Assembly (NCBI RefSeq): GCF_008974225.1
Contig: NZ_BKZR01000001.1
Span: forward strand, 62,001 to 126,000
Source: Weizmannia acidilactici
Lineage (GTDB): Bacteria > Bacillota > Bacilli > Bacillales > Bacillaceae_C
Direction of reading: 5' to 3'
DNA length: 64,000 bases
Both the position numbers and the translations under genes were made by a program. The notes under the pieces are model-generated. The model was given only the letters and a program-made list of their open reading frames with translations, made no database searches and had not been told where the DNA came from. Shown here piece by piece: positions 8,486-16,436 of this stretch. Numbering within the stretch: position 1 is the stretch's first letter; every line of letters begins with the position of its first letter.

Positions 8486-9211
8486 ATGCTTACCCCTAAA
8501 TACAAACGTGTTGTTTTAAAATTAAGTGGTGAGGCTTTGGCCGGAGAGCAGGGGTTTGGAATACATCCGACTGTCATCCAATCTGTTGCGCAGCAGGTAA
8601 AGGAAATCGTAGAACTAGGCGTTGAAGTGGCGGTCGTTGTCGGTGGCGGCAATATTTGGCGCGGCAAGATCGGCAGTCAAATGGGCATGGACAGGGCGAC
8701 TGCTGATTATATGGGCATGCTGGCAACTGTCATGAACGCGTTGGCACTGCAGGACAGTCTCGAACAAAGCGGCGTTGAAACGCGTGTGCAAACTTCCATT
8801 GATATGCGCCAGGTGGCCGAGCCTTATATCAGAAGGCGGGCAATCCGGCATTTGGAAAAAGGGCGCGTTGTCATTTTTGCTGCAGGTACGGGCAACCCTT
8901 ATTTTTCGACGGATACGACCGCTGCACTGCGGGCAGCCGAAATTGAAGCCGACGTCATATTAATGGCAAAAAATAATGTGGATGGGGTATATTCTGCCGA
9001 TCCGAAATTGGATAAAAATGCCGTAAAATATGATGAGCTATCCTACCTGGACGTCATCAAAGAAGGGCTGGCCGTTATGGATTCAACTGCTTCATCTCTA
9101 TGTATGGACAATGACATCCCACTTATAGTATTCTCAATTATGGAAGAAGGAAATATAAAACGCGCCGTCATGGGTGAAACCATCGGGACAATCGTTAGGG
9201 GGAAAGCATAA
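8486..9211 (+). CDS. pyrH: uridylate kinase (UMP kinase)
   Basis: PyrH phosphorylates UMP to UDP in pyrimidine nucleotide synthesis. It belongs to the amino acid kinase family. Visible motifs are KLSGEALAGEQGFGI at the N-terminus, VVGGGNIWRG, MGMDRATADYMGMLATVMNALALQ and AAGTGNPYFSTDTTAALRAAEI. The start is ATG 8486 after CTGGAGGT, giving 241 residues. The upstream in-frame extension from 8342 runs through the tsf terminator and is not real. The stop overlaps the frr start (TAATG), so translation is probably coupled. Confidence 0.97.
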   Translation: MLTPKYKRVVLKLSGEALAGEQGFGIHPTVIQSVAQQVKEIVELGVEVAVVVGGGNIWRGKIGSQMGMDRATADYMGMLATVMNALALQDSLEQSGVETRVQTSIDMRQVAEPYIRRRAIRHLEKGRVVIFAAGTGNPYFSTDTTAALRAAEIEADVILMAKNNVDGVYSADPKLDKNAVKYDELSYLDVIKEGLAVMDSTASSLCMDNDIPLIVFSIMEEGNIKRAVMGETIGTIVRGKA

Positions 9212-9768
9212 TGACAAAGCAGGTCATTGATACGGCAAATGATAAAATGACAAAAGCAATTCAAGCTTTTCATCGCGAACTCAGTTCAATCCGTGCTGGC
9301 CGGGCAAACGCATCGCTGCTCGATAAAATCACGATAGCTTACTACGGAGCCCAGACGCCTGTTAACCAGCTTGCGTCCATTTCCGTTCCGGAAGCACGCC
9401 TTATGGTGGTGCAGCCGTACGATAAGACTGTACTCGGCGAAATCGAAAAAGCAATCTTAAAATCGGACCTCGGCCTGACACCGAACAATGACGGATCTGT
9501 CATCCGGCTTACGATCCCTCCACTGACGGAAGAGAGAAGAAAAGAACTGGTCAAATTGGTTAAAAAAGAAGCGGAAGAAGCGAAAGTCGCGGTCCGCAAT
9601 ATCCGCCGTGATGCAAACGATGAGCTGAAAAAACTCGAGAAAAACGGTGAAATTACGGAAGATGAACACCGCGGATTTGCGGATGATGTGCAAAAAATTA
9701 CGGACCAACATATCAAAAAAATTGATAAAATCACAAAAACAAAAGAACAGGAAATCATGGAAGTCTGA
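9211..9768 (+). CDS. frr: ribosome recycling factor
   Basis: RRF splits post-termination ribosomes with EF-G. The 185-residue length is exactly that of the family. Conserved parts include FHRELSSIRAGRANASLLDKI, YGAQTPVNQLASISVPEARL and the C-terminal hinge and helix region. It overlaps pyrH by one base and is closed by a strong hairpin, ending this transcription unit. Confidence 0.98.
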   Translation: MTKQVIDTANDKMTKAIQAFHRELSSIRAGRANASLLDKITIAYYGAQTPVNQLASISVPEARLMVVQPYDKTVLGEIEKAILKSDLGLTPNNDGSVIRLTIPPLTEERRKELVKLVKKEAEEAKVAVRNIRRDANDELKKLEKNGEITEDEHRGFADDVQKITDQHIKKIDKITKTKEQEIMEV

Positions 9769-9776
9769 AATCAGGC

Positions 9777-9814
9777 AAAAACTTCCATTGGCGCTTCGCC
9801 GGTGGAAGTTTTTT
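9777..9814. terminator. bidirectional terminator between frr and a minus-strand gene
   Basis: AAAACTTCCA-TTGGCG pairs with CGCCGG-TGGAAGTTTT around a short loop, with A-runs on one side and T-runs on the other. It can stop transcription from frr and from the minus-strand small gene that ends two bases beyond it. Confidence 0.85.
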
Positions 9815-9816
9815 GT

Positions 9817-10005
9817 TCATACCACTGCCAAAAGCACGCCGGTAGCAGCAAAACAGATGATGGCCGCAAGTCCACTGTACAATGAAATTTTCGTGCGGCT
9901 TTCCCGTTGCTCTTTTGTTTCTAAAAAAATCATTTGCCCTTTGCCGGTCCCCACCTGCCCATGCCCTCCAAAAATGCAAAGGCCGGAAAATGAGAAGAAT
10001 TTCAT
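9817..10005 (-). CDS. small membrane protein of unknown function, 62 aa
   Basis: I do not recognise this gene with certainty. On the minus strand an ATG at 10005 is preceded by GGGGAGGAT (complement of 10014-10022) at a normal distance, and the stop abuts a bidirectional terminator, so it looks like a real transcribed unit. The product has a glycine-rich N-terminal half (FGGHGQVGTGKGQ), a charged stretch (ETKEQRESRTK) and one C-terminal membrane helix (SLYSGLAAIICFAATGVLLA). The charged segment followed by a terminal helix faintly recalls the end of DUF5316 proteins, which is a guess. An in-frame longer start at 10071 lacks a ribosome site. It has no counterpart between frr and uppS in B. subtilis that I know of. 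Confidence 0.6.
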   Translation of the reverse strand: MKFFSFSGLCIFGGHGQVGTGKGQMIFLETKEQRESRTKISLYSGLAAIICFAATGVLLAVV

Positions 10006-10115
10006 GGCACCCGATCCTCCCCACTGTATTAAGCTGCTATACGAATAAGCAACAGAAGGGTTCTTTTCCATTAGGATTTTTCAGCTTTTGAAACATGTTT
10101 AACAACAATCACGAC

Positions 10116-10144
10116 TACACAAACGCATCTATTTTCTCTATAAT
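10116..10144 (+). promoter_or_regulatory. candidate sigma-A promoter for the uppS unit
   Basis: A perfect TATAAT lies at 10139-10144, with TACACA (10116-10121, four of six matches) 17 bases upstream. It is placed about 120 bases before the uppS start and after the frr terminator. Confidence 0.55.
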
Positions 10145-10262
10145 AGAGAATGGCAAATTTAAAATATGATAGCCATACAAATTTTGCCAAATCGTAAACC
10201 GCAATACCCGTATGGCTGATGCGCCGTGCAATATGCAGGCGGATTCCATTTGGAGGGCAAAT

Positions 10263-11066
10263 GTGCTTATGAATATAAAAAGATGGAAATCTTTCAATAA
10301 AGAAAGGGTGCCCGGGTACAGCACACGCGGGGAAAAGGTCAAAGCAGACGAAGTCCCCCGGCATGTTGCAATCATTATGGACGGAAACGGCAGGTGGGCG
10401 AAAAAGCGCCATTTGCCGAGGGTTGCCGGACACCATGAAGGAATGAAAACCATCCGCAAAATTACCCGAGTCGCCAATGAGCTTGGGATCAAAGTGCTGA
10501 CACTGTATGCATTTTCAACTGAAAATTGGAAAAGGCCGAAAGCGGAAGTCGATTACTTAATGAAATTGCCGGAAGAATTTTTATCCACATATCTTCCAGA
10601 GTTGAAAGAACAAAATGTAAAGGTCCAGATGATGGGCCACAAGGAACAAATTCCGCTGCACACACAAAGGGCGATTAATAAAGCGATTCGGGAAACGGAA
10701 GGAAATAACGGCCTTATCTTGAATTTTGCGCTGAATTACGGCAGCCGGGACGAAATTATGCGTGCCGTGAAAAATATTTTAAATGATGTCAAAAATGGTA
10801 TAATGGATGAAAATGAGCTGACCGAAGAAGTTTTCCACCGTTATTTAATGACGAACGGCCTACAGGATCCCGACCTATTAATCCGGACGAGCGGGGAAAT
10901 CCGCCTCAGCAATTTCATGTTGTGGCAGCTTGCTTACACGGAATTTGTCTTTACGGATGTATTATGGCCGGATTTTAATGAGGAACATTTTCTGGACGCC
11001 ATCGAGGAGTACCAGAAACGTTCCAGACGGTTTGGTGGTTTAAAAAGTGAGGAGCAGACTAGATGA
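10263..11066 (+). CDS. uppS: undecaprenyl diphosphate synthase
   Basis: UppS condenses isopentenyl-PP units in cis onto farnesyl-PP to make the C55 carrier lipid for wall synthesis. HVAIIMDGNGRWAKKR holds the catalytic Asp (about residue 39), and LTLYAFSTENWKRP and the terminal LLIRTSGEIRLSNFMLWQ-type substrate-binding region are intact. The start is GTG 10263 behind GGAGGG at six bases; ATG 10269 is the alternative. The stop overlaps the cdsA start (ATGA). It opens a lipid-precursor run with cdsA and dxr. Confidence 0.95.
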   Translation: MLMNIKRWKSFNKERVPGYSTRGEKVKADEVPRHVAIIMDGNGRWAKKRHLPRVAGHHEGMKTIRKITRVANELGIKVLTLYAFSTENWKRPKAEVDYLMKLPEEFLSTYLPELKEQNVKVQMMGHKEQIPLHTQRAINKAIRETEGNNGLILNFALNYGSRDEIMRAVKNILNDVKNGIMDENELTEEVFHRYLMTNGLQDPDLLIRTSGEIRLSNFMLWQLAYTEFVFTDVLWPDFNEEHFLDAIEEYQKRSRRFGGLKSEEQTR

Positions 11067-11869
11067 AACAGAGAATCATAACCGCTGTCGTAGCAGCAGC
11101 CTTTTTTATTCCTTTTGTGATTTACGGGAAATTGCCGTTTATTTTGCTTGTCTATGCAATGGCGACCATTGCTTTGTATGAACTGCTGAGGATGGGGAAG
11201 CAGAGATTTTTTTCTTTTGAAGGGCTCCTTTCCGTACTGCTGTTGTGGATCATATTGTTCCCTTCCAAATACGTGCATTTCATTGAACGGTTCGGGTTTG
11301 CAAAACTCGAATATACTTACATGATTGTGCTGCTTTTTTTGGCATATACAGTGCTGACGAAAAACCGGCTTACGTTTGAAAAAGCGGGTTTCCATATTCT
11401 TTCCGCCATTTACGTGGGCATCGGCTTTTACTATTTTATTGAAACTAGAAATACGGCGGATTTAGGCATCACATATATTTTATACGCCCTTTTCTTAATT
11501 TGGGCGACGGATTCGGGCGCTTATTTTATCGGACGGGCTTTCGGCAGGCATAAGCTGTGGCCGGAAATCAGCCCGAATAAAACGGTCGAAGGCGCGTTTG
11601 GCGGTGTGCTGTGCGCTGTTATTGTCTCAGTCCTGTTTTTCTTTTTTACCGATATCGGTATCAGCCTCGGGCGGATGGTCGCCTCTACGGTCGTGCTGTC
11701 TATTTTCGGCCAGATTGGCGATTTGGTGGAATCCGCTTATAAGCGGCATTATGGCGTAAAGGATGCCGGGAATATTCTTCCGGGGCACGGTGGTATTCTG
11801 GATCGTTTTGACAGCTTATTATTTGTGTTGCCGCTCATCCATTTTTTAAAAATGATTGCAGCAAGGTGA
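11063..11869 (+). CDS. cdsA: phosphatidate cytidylyltransferase
   Basis: CdsA makes CDP-diacylglycerol from phosphatidic acid and CTP at the membrane; pgsA, farther on in this window, uses the product. The 268 residues form about eight hydrophobic helices. The family signature is DSGAYFIGRAFGRHKLWPEISPNKT, followed by GQIGDLVESAYKRHYGVKD and GHGGILDRFDSLLF. It is translationally coupled to uppS by a four-base overlap. Confidence 0.96.
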   Translation: MKQRIITAVVAAAFFIPFVIYGKLPFILLVYAMATIALYELLRMGKQRFFSFEGLLSVLLLWIILFPSKYVHFIERFGFAKLEYTYMIVLLFLAYTVLTKNRLTFEKAGFHILSAIYVGIGFYYFIETRNTADLGITYILYALFLIWATDSGAYFIGRAFGRHKLWPEISPNKTVEGAFGGVLCAVIVSVLFFFFTDIGISLGRMVASTVVLSIFGQIGDLVESAYKRHYGVKDAGNILPGHGGILDRFDSLLFVLPLIHFLKMIAAR

Positions 11870-11890
11870 TATACGAGGGGGCGTATAAAT

Positions 11891-13036
11891 ATGAAACGGA
11901 TTAGTCTTTTAGGGGCAACCGGCTCCATCGGCACGCAAACGCTGGATGTCATCCGGAATCACCCAAATGAATTTAAACTGGTTTCTTTTTCGGCAGGAAG
12001 CAATATAAATTTAACAAGGAAAATCATTTTGGAATTTCAGCCTGAATTCGTCTCAGTTGCTGGAAGAGAAGACTGCGTACGGTTGAAAAATGAATTTGGG
12101 GATGCTGCCGCTTTTTCATACGGGGAAGAAGGGCTAATCGAAGCGGCTGTTTATAAGGGAGCCGATCTGCTTGTAAATGCGGTTCTCGGGAGTGTCGGCC
12201 TTTTACCGACGCTTAAAGCGATCGAAGCAGGGAAAACGGTTGCTATCGCCAACAAAGAAACGCTTGTGACAGCCGGCCACCTTGTGTTGGAAGCAGCCGA
12301 AAAGGCCAAGACGGAAATTCTTCCGATCGACAGCGAACATTCGGCTATATTCCAATGTTTGCAAGGGGAAAATAGAAATGAAATCGAGCGTCTCATTATC
12401 ACGGCGTCCGGCGGCAGTTTCCGAGACTATACAAGGGAACAGCTGATGCATGTGACCGTCAAGGATGCGCTGAACCACCCAAATTGGTCAATGGGTGCAA
12501 AAATTACGATCGATTCGGCAACAATGATGAATAAGGGCCTTGAAGTCATTGAGGCGCATTGGCTGTTCGGCCTTCCTTATGAAAAAATTGACACGGTGCT
12601 CCACCGCGAAAGCATTGTGCATTCTTTGGTGGAATTCCAGGATTTTAGCGTGAAGGCGCAGCTCGGCACGCCCGATATGCGGATTCCGATCCAATACGCC
12701 CTCAGTTACCCGAACAGGATGGAGCTTCCGGATGCAAAGCGCCTTGATTTGGCGGAAATCGGCCGGCTTCATTTTGAAAAAATGGACGAGGATCGTTTTT
12801 ACTGCCTGAAGCTGGCTTATGAAGCCGGCAGGATAGGCGGATCAATGCCGGCTGTGCTGAATGCGGCCAATGAAACGGCTGTAAATGCCTTTTTGCAAGA
12901 AAAAATTCCGTTTTTACAGATTGATCAGTTGATTGAAAAGGCACTTGCAAGGCATAATGTAATTAAACACCCTGATTTGGAAACGATCCGTGCGGTTGAT
13001 GCTGAAACGCGCGCCTATGTAAGTTCGCTTATTTAA
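11891..13036 (+). CDS. dxr: 1-deoxy-D-xylulose 5-phosphate reductoisomerase
   Basis: Dxr converts DXP to 2-C-methyl-D-erythritol 4-phosphate with NADPH, the committed MEP pathway step. Visible features are the nucleotide-binding LLGATGSIGTQTLDVI, ANKETLVTAG, the metal-site segment LPIDSEHSAIFQCL, ASGGSFRD and HPNWSMGAKITIDSATMMNKGLE, broken here only by spacing. The length, 381, is normal. It stands 21 bases after cdsA and supplies isoprenoids to the UppS reaction encoded two genes upstream. Confidence 0.97.
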   Translation: MKRISLLGATGSIGTQTLDVIRNHPNEFKLVSFSAGSNINLTRKIILEFQPEFVSVAGREDCVRLKNEFGDAAAFSYGEEGLIEAAVYKGADLLVNAVLGSVGLLPTLKAIEAGKTVAIANKETLVTAGHLVLEAAEKAKTEILPIDSEHSAIFQCLQGENRNEIERLIITASGGSFRDYTREQLMHVTVKDALNHPNWSMGAKITIDSATMMNKGLEVIEAHWLFGLPYEKIDTVLHRESIVHSLVEFQDFSVKAQLGTPDMRIPIQYALSYPNRMELPDAKRLDLAEIGRLHFEKMDEDRFYCLKLAYEAGRIGGSMPAVLNAANETAVNAFLQEKIPFLQIDQLIEKALARHNVIKHPDLETIRAVDAETRAYVSSLI

Positions 13037-13108
13037 ACTGCGGATTGTTATGCATGTTGATCTTCCGGCCAGAGGCAGAAATTATTTTTAAAGTAAGGTG
13101 GTATTCAT

Positions 13109-14368
13109 TTGACAACAGTAATAGCCTTTATTTTGATTTTTAGTTCGCTTGTCATTTTCCATGAAGCCGGGCATTTCTTCGTAGCAAAAAGAGCCGGAAT
13201 TTTGTGTCGCGAATTTGCCATCGGCTTTGGCCCGAAGATCCTTTCCTTTAAGAAAAACGAAACGCAGTATACGATCCGTCTGCTCCCGATCGGCGGATAT
13301 GTCAGGATGGCAGGGGAAGATCCTGACATACCGGAATTGAAACCCGGGCAGCGGATCGGGCTTTTGCTCGATGATAATGAAACGGTCGAAAAAATCGTGG
13401 TAAACGGGAAAGACCGGTATACCGGGCTGCGCATGATCGAGACGGAATCGGCTGATTTGGAGCATGCACTTGTGATAAAAGGCTATGAAGAAGGGGACGA
13501 CGAGAACCTTCAAACGTTTAAAATAAAAAGGGATGCCGTGTTTGTGGAAGACCGTACGGAAATGCAGATTGCGCCGTGGGACCGCCAGTTTGCATCCAAA
13601 TCTTTGGGAAAACGGGCACTGACGATTTTTGCAGGGCCGTTTATGAATTTTGTGTTGGCGGCGATTGTGTTTACGATGATGGCGATTGTTCAGGGCGTTC
13701 CGGTTTCCGATCCGGTACTTGGGACTGTAGTAAAGAATAGTGCAGCCGCTCAGGCCGGCCTCCACAAAGGGGATACGGTGATTAGCATTGACGGAGCGGA
13801 AATTTCCACTTGGAATGATATTGTAGAAGTGATCCAGAAGCATCCGGATGAAGAAATCACCTTTACAATTGAACGCGGCGGTAAAACGATGGATATTCCG
13901 GTAACGCCGAAAAGTGTGACGGTGGATGGCAAATTGATCGGCAGGATCGGGGTAAACAGCCCGGTTGACCATTCTCCGTTGAAAGTCGCCACTTACGGCA
14001 TTACGCAGACGTATGTATGGACGGTGGAAATTTTTAAATTGCTCGGCCACCTGATTACAGGCGGATTTTCGATTGACGCGTTGTCAGGGCCGGTCGGCAT
14101 TTACAAATCTACGGAGACAGTTGCCAAATCTGGCTTGATTTATCTCTTTAAATGGGCCGGGCTTTTAAGCATCAATATCGGGATCATGAACCTGCTCCCG
14201 CTGCCGGCTTTGGACGGCGGAAGGCTACTGTTTTTCGGGATTGAAGCTTTAAGGGGCAAACCGATTGACCGGCAAAAAGAAGGGATTGTCCATTTTATCG
14301 GCTTTGCGCTTTTAATGCTGTTGATGATTATCGTCACCTGGAACGATATCCAAAGGTTTTTCCTCTAG
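13109..14368 (+). CDS. rasP: site-2 zinc metalloprotease RasP (RseP family)
   Basis: RasP cleaves membrane-embedded anti-sigma factors and leftover signal peptides. The zinc site HEAGHFFVAKRAG lies in the first membrane helix, a PDZ domain follows at about 185-270 (VVKNSAAAQAGLHKGDTVISIDG), and the second metal ligand lies in LLPLPALDGGRLLFF. Four membrane segments can be seen. The start is TTG 13109 after TAAGGTGG. The 419-residue length is that of the family. Confidence 0.95.
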   Translation: MTTVIAFILIFSSLVIFHEAGHFFVAKRAGILCREFAIGFGPKILSFKKNETQYTIRLLPIGGYVRMAGEDPDIPELKPGQRIGLLLDDNETVEKIVVNGKDRYTGLRMIETESADLEHALVIKGYEEGDDENLQTFKIKRDAVFVEDRTEMQIAPWDRQFASKSLGKRALTIFAGPFMNFVLAAIVFTMMAIVQGVPVSDPVLGTVVKNSAAAQAGLHKGDTVISIDGAEISTWNDIVEVIQKHPDEEITFTIERGGKTMDIPVTPKSVTVDGKLIGRIGVNSPVDHSPLKVATYGITQTYVWTVEIFKLLGHLITGGFSIDALSGPVGIYKSTETVAKSGLIYLFKWAGLLSINIGIMNLLPLPALDGGRLLFFGIEALRGKPIDRQKEGIVHFIGFALLMLLMIIVTWNDIQRFFL

Positions 14369-14577
14369 AATCTTATGCGGGCTGTTGATGGCCATCGCCG
14401 TTTTCGTTTCACTTTCCTGGTGCACGGCTTACGCTATTCCATGGATCATCGCGAATGCCGCGGATAAAACATGACTGCCATTGTCATCCGTAAAAATGAT
14501 AAAATTTTCCAATCGGGCAATCGCCTATAGTTGATTGCCTGAATCTTATTGAAAACTGAATATAGGAGTGCGATTGT
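14369..14577 (+). other. rasP-proS intergenic region
   Basis: This 209-base gap holds no convincing gene. One short open frame (14388-14474, 28 residues, very hydrophobic, MAIAVFVSLSWCTAYAIPWI) has no ribosome site. No T-box motif was found before proS. A short inverted repeat, GCAATC/GATTGC, lies near 14518-14545. Confidence 0.5.
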
Positions 14578-16284
14578 ATGAGACAAAGTAAGATGTTTAT
14601 TCCGACACTGCGGGATGTGCCTGCTGATGCCGAAATTAAAAGCCACCAGCTGCTTCTTCGTGCCGGATACATACGGCAGGTTGCAAGCGGCGTTTATACG
14701 TATTTGCCGCTGGCTAGAAATGTATTACATAAAATTGAAACAATTATCCGCGAAGAAATGGAAGCAATTGGCTCGATGGAACTGCTCATGCCGGCGCTGC
14801 AGCCTGCGGAATTATGGCAGGAATCGGGGCGTTGGTATTCGTACGGCCCTGAACTGATGCGGCTGAAGGATCGCCACGAACGTGACTTTGCGCTCGGTCC
14901 GACGCATGAAGAAGTCATTACAAGTCTCATTCGCGGCGAAATCAAATCGTACAAACGGCTGCCGCTTTCTTTATACCAGATCCAAACGAAATTCCGCGAT
15001 GAAAAAAGGCCGCGTTTCGGTTTATTGCGGGGCCGCGAATTCGTCATGAAAGATGCGTATTCTTTTCATGCCGATCAAGAAAGCCTAGATGAAACGTATA
15101 ACGATATGTACCGTGCCTATTCGAATATTTTCTCTAGGTGTAAACTCGATTTCCGCGCCGTATTGGCCGACTCGGGGGCAATCGGTGGGAAAGATACGCA
15201 GGAGTTTATGGTGCTTTCTGAAATCGGGGAAGACACAATTGCGTATTCCGATGCATCCGATTATGCGGCCAATATCGAAATGGCGGAAGTAAAAACGGTT
15301 TATACGAAGCCGGACAAACCGGAAAAGCCGCTTGAAAAAATCCCGACACCCGGGCAAAAGACAATCGCCCAGATCGTGGATTTCCTGAAAGCAGATCCTG
15401 TACAATGCCTGAAAACGTTAGTGCTGAAAGCGGATGACGAATATGTCATCGTGCTTGTGCGCGGCGACCATGAAGTGAATGAAATCAAAGTGAAAAACCT
15501 CCTCGGAGCCGAAACAATTGAGATGGCCGATCCGGAAATCATCAAAACGTTGATGGGGGCGGATATTGGTTCACTCGGCCCAGTCGGCGCCCCGGAAAAC
15601 ATCCGTATTCTTGCGGACAATGCCGTCCAGTATGTTGTAAACGGGATTTGCGGCGCCAACGAAAACGACTACCATTACATCAATGCCAACCCGGGGCGCG
15701 ATTACCGTGTTGATTTGTACGGCGACCTCCGCAATATCCAGGAAGGGGATCCGTCGCCGGACGGAAAAGGAACGATCCGTTTTGCCCGCGGCATTGAAGT
15801 CGGTCATATTTTCAAACTCGGCACAAAATACAGCGAAGCGATGCACGCCGCCTTTTTGGACGAAAATGGCAGGGAACAGGTGATACTGATGGGCTGTTAC
15901 GGGATCGGCGTTTCCCGCACATTAATGGCAGTCTGCGAACAGCATAACGATGATAAAGGTTTGGTATGGCCTGTCAATCTTGCACCGTTTGAAGTCCATC
16001 TAGTGCCGGTCAATATGAAAGATGAAAAACAAGCCGGGCTTACTGAAAAGCTCTATACGGAATTGCAAAAGCAGTTTACGGTTTTAATGGATGACAGAAA
16101 TGAACGACCGGGTGTTAAATTTGCAGATTCCGATTTGATCGGGCTGCCGACCCGTGTAACGGTCGGGAAAAAAGCATCGGAAGGGATTGTAGAAATCAAG
16201 GTTAGAAAAACCGGCGAAGTGCTGGAAGTAAAACAGGAAGATTTGTCCGGCACCATTGCCAATATTCTTGCAAAACTTGCGTAA
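14578..16284 (+). CDS. proS: prolyl-tRNA synthetase (bacterial type with editing insert)
   Basis: ProS charges tRNA-Pro. It is a class II synthetase with motif 1 around MEAIGSMELLMPALQPAELW, motif 2 at FRDEKRPRFGLLRGREFVMKD (in two parts) and motif 3 at GCYGIGVSRTLMAV. Between motifs 2 and 3 lies a long INS domain (about 225-400) that edits mischarged Ala-tRNA. A C-terminal anticodon-binding domain starts near LAPFEVHLVPVN. The length of 568 fits the bacterial form (about 564). The start is ATG after AGGAGTG. Confidence 0.98.
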   Translation: MRQSKMFIPTLRDVPADAEIKSHQLLLRAGYIRQVASGVYTYLPLARNVLHKIETIIREEMEAIGSMELLMPALQPAELWQESGRWYSYGPELMRLKDRHERDFALGPTHEEVITSLIRGEIKSYKRLPLSLYQIQTKFRDEKRPRFGLLRGREFVMKDAYSFHADQESLDETYNDMYRAYSNIFSRCKLDFRAVLADSGAIGGKDTQEFMVLSEIGEDTIAYSDASDYAANIEMAEVKTVYTKPDKPEKPLEKIPTPGQKTIAQIVDFLKADPVQCLKTLVLKADDEYVIVLVRGDHEVNEIKVKNLLGAETIEMADPEIIKTLMGADIGSLGPVGAPENIRILADNAVQYVVNGICGANENDYHYINANPGRDYRVDLYGDLRNIQEGDPSPDGKGTIRFARGIEVGHIFKLGTKYSEAMHAAFLDENGREQVILMGCYGIGVSRTLMAVCEQHNDDKGLVWPVNLAPFEVHLVPVNMKDEKQAGLTEKLYTELQKQFTVLMDDRNERPGVKFADSDLIGLPTRVTVGKKASEGIVEIKVRKTGEVLEVKQEDLSGTIANILAKLA

Positions 16285-16436
16285 TGGAATTGATCTGGGG
16301 CATCGGCTTTCCGGCCGGTGCTTCTCTGTTTATATTCGCGGCTGGCAAGATTTATACATGCTAGAATCGTTGAATTATCGTTATAGTTTTTTTAAGATGT
16401 TTACGAGGCTAACTTTAATGGATGGGAGAGGAAAAC

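Noticed and set aside
13088..14050. 320-codon minus-strand frame opposite rasP
   Set aside because: A shadow of the rasP coding frame. Its sequence is His/Arg/Phe rich, as expected of an antisense frame.
14369..14577. T-box leader before proS
   Set aside because: No AGGGTGGNACCGCG-like T-box sequence or downstream terminator is present.
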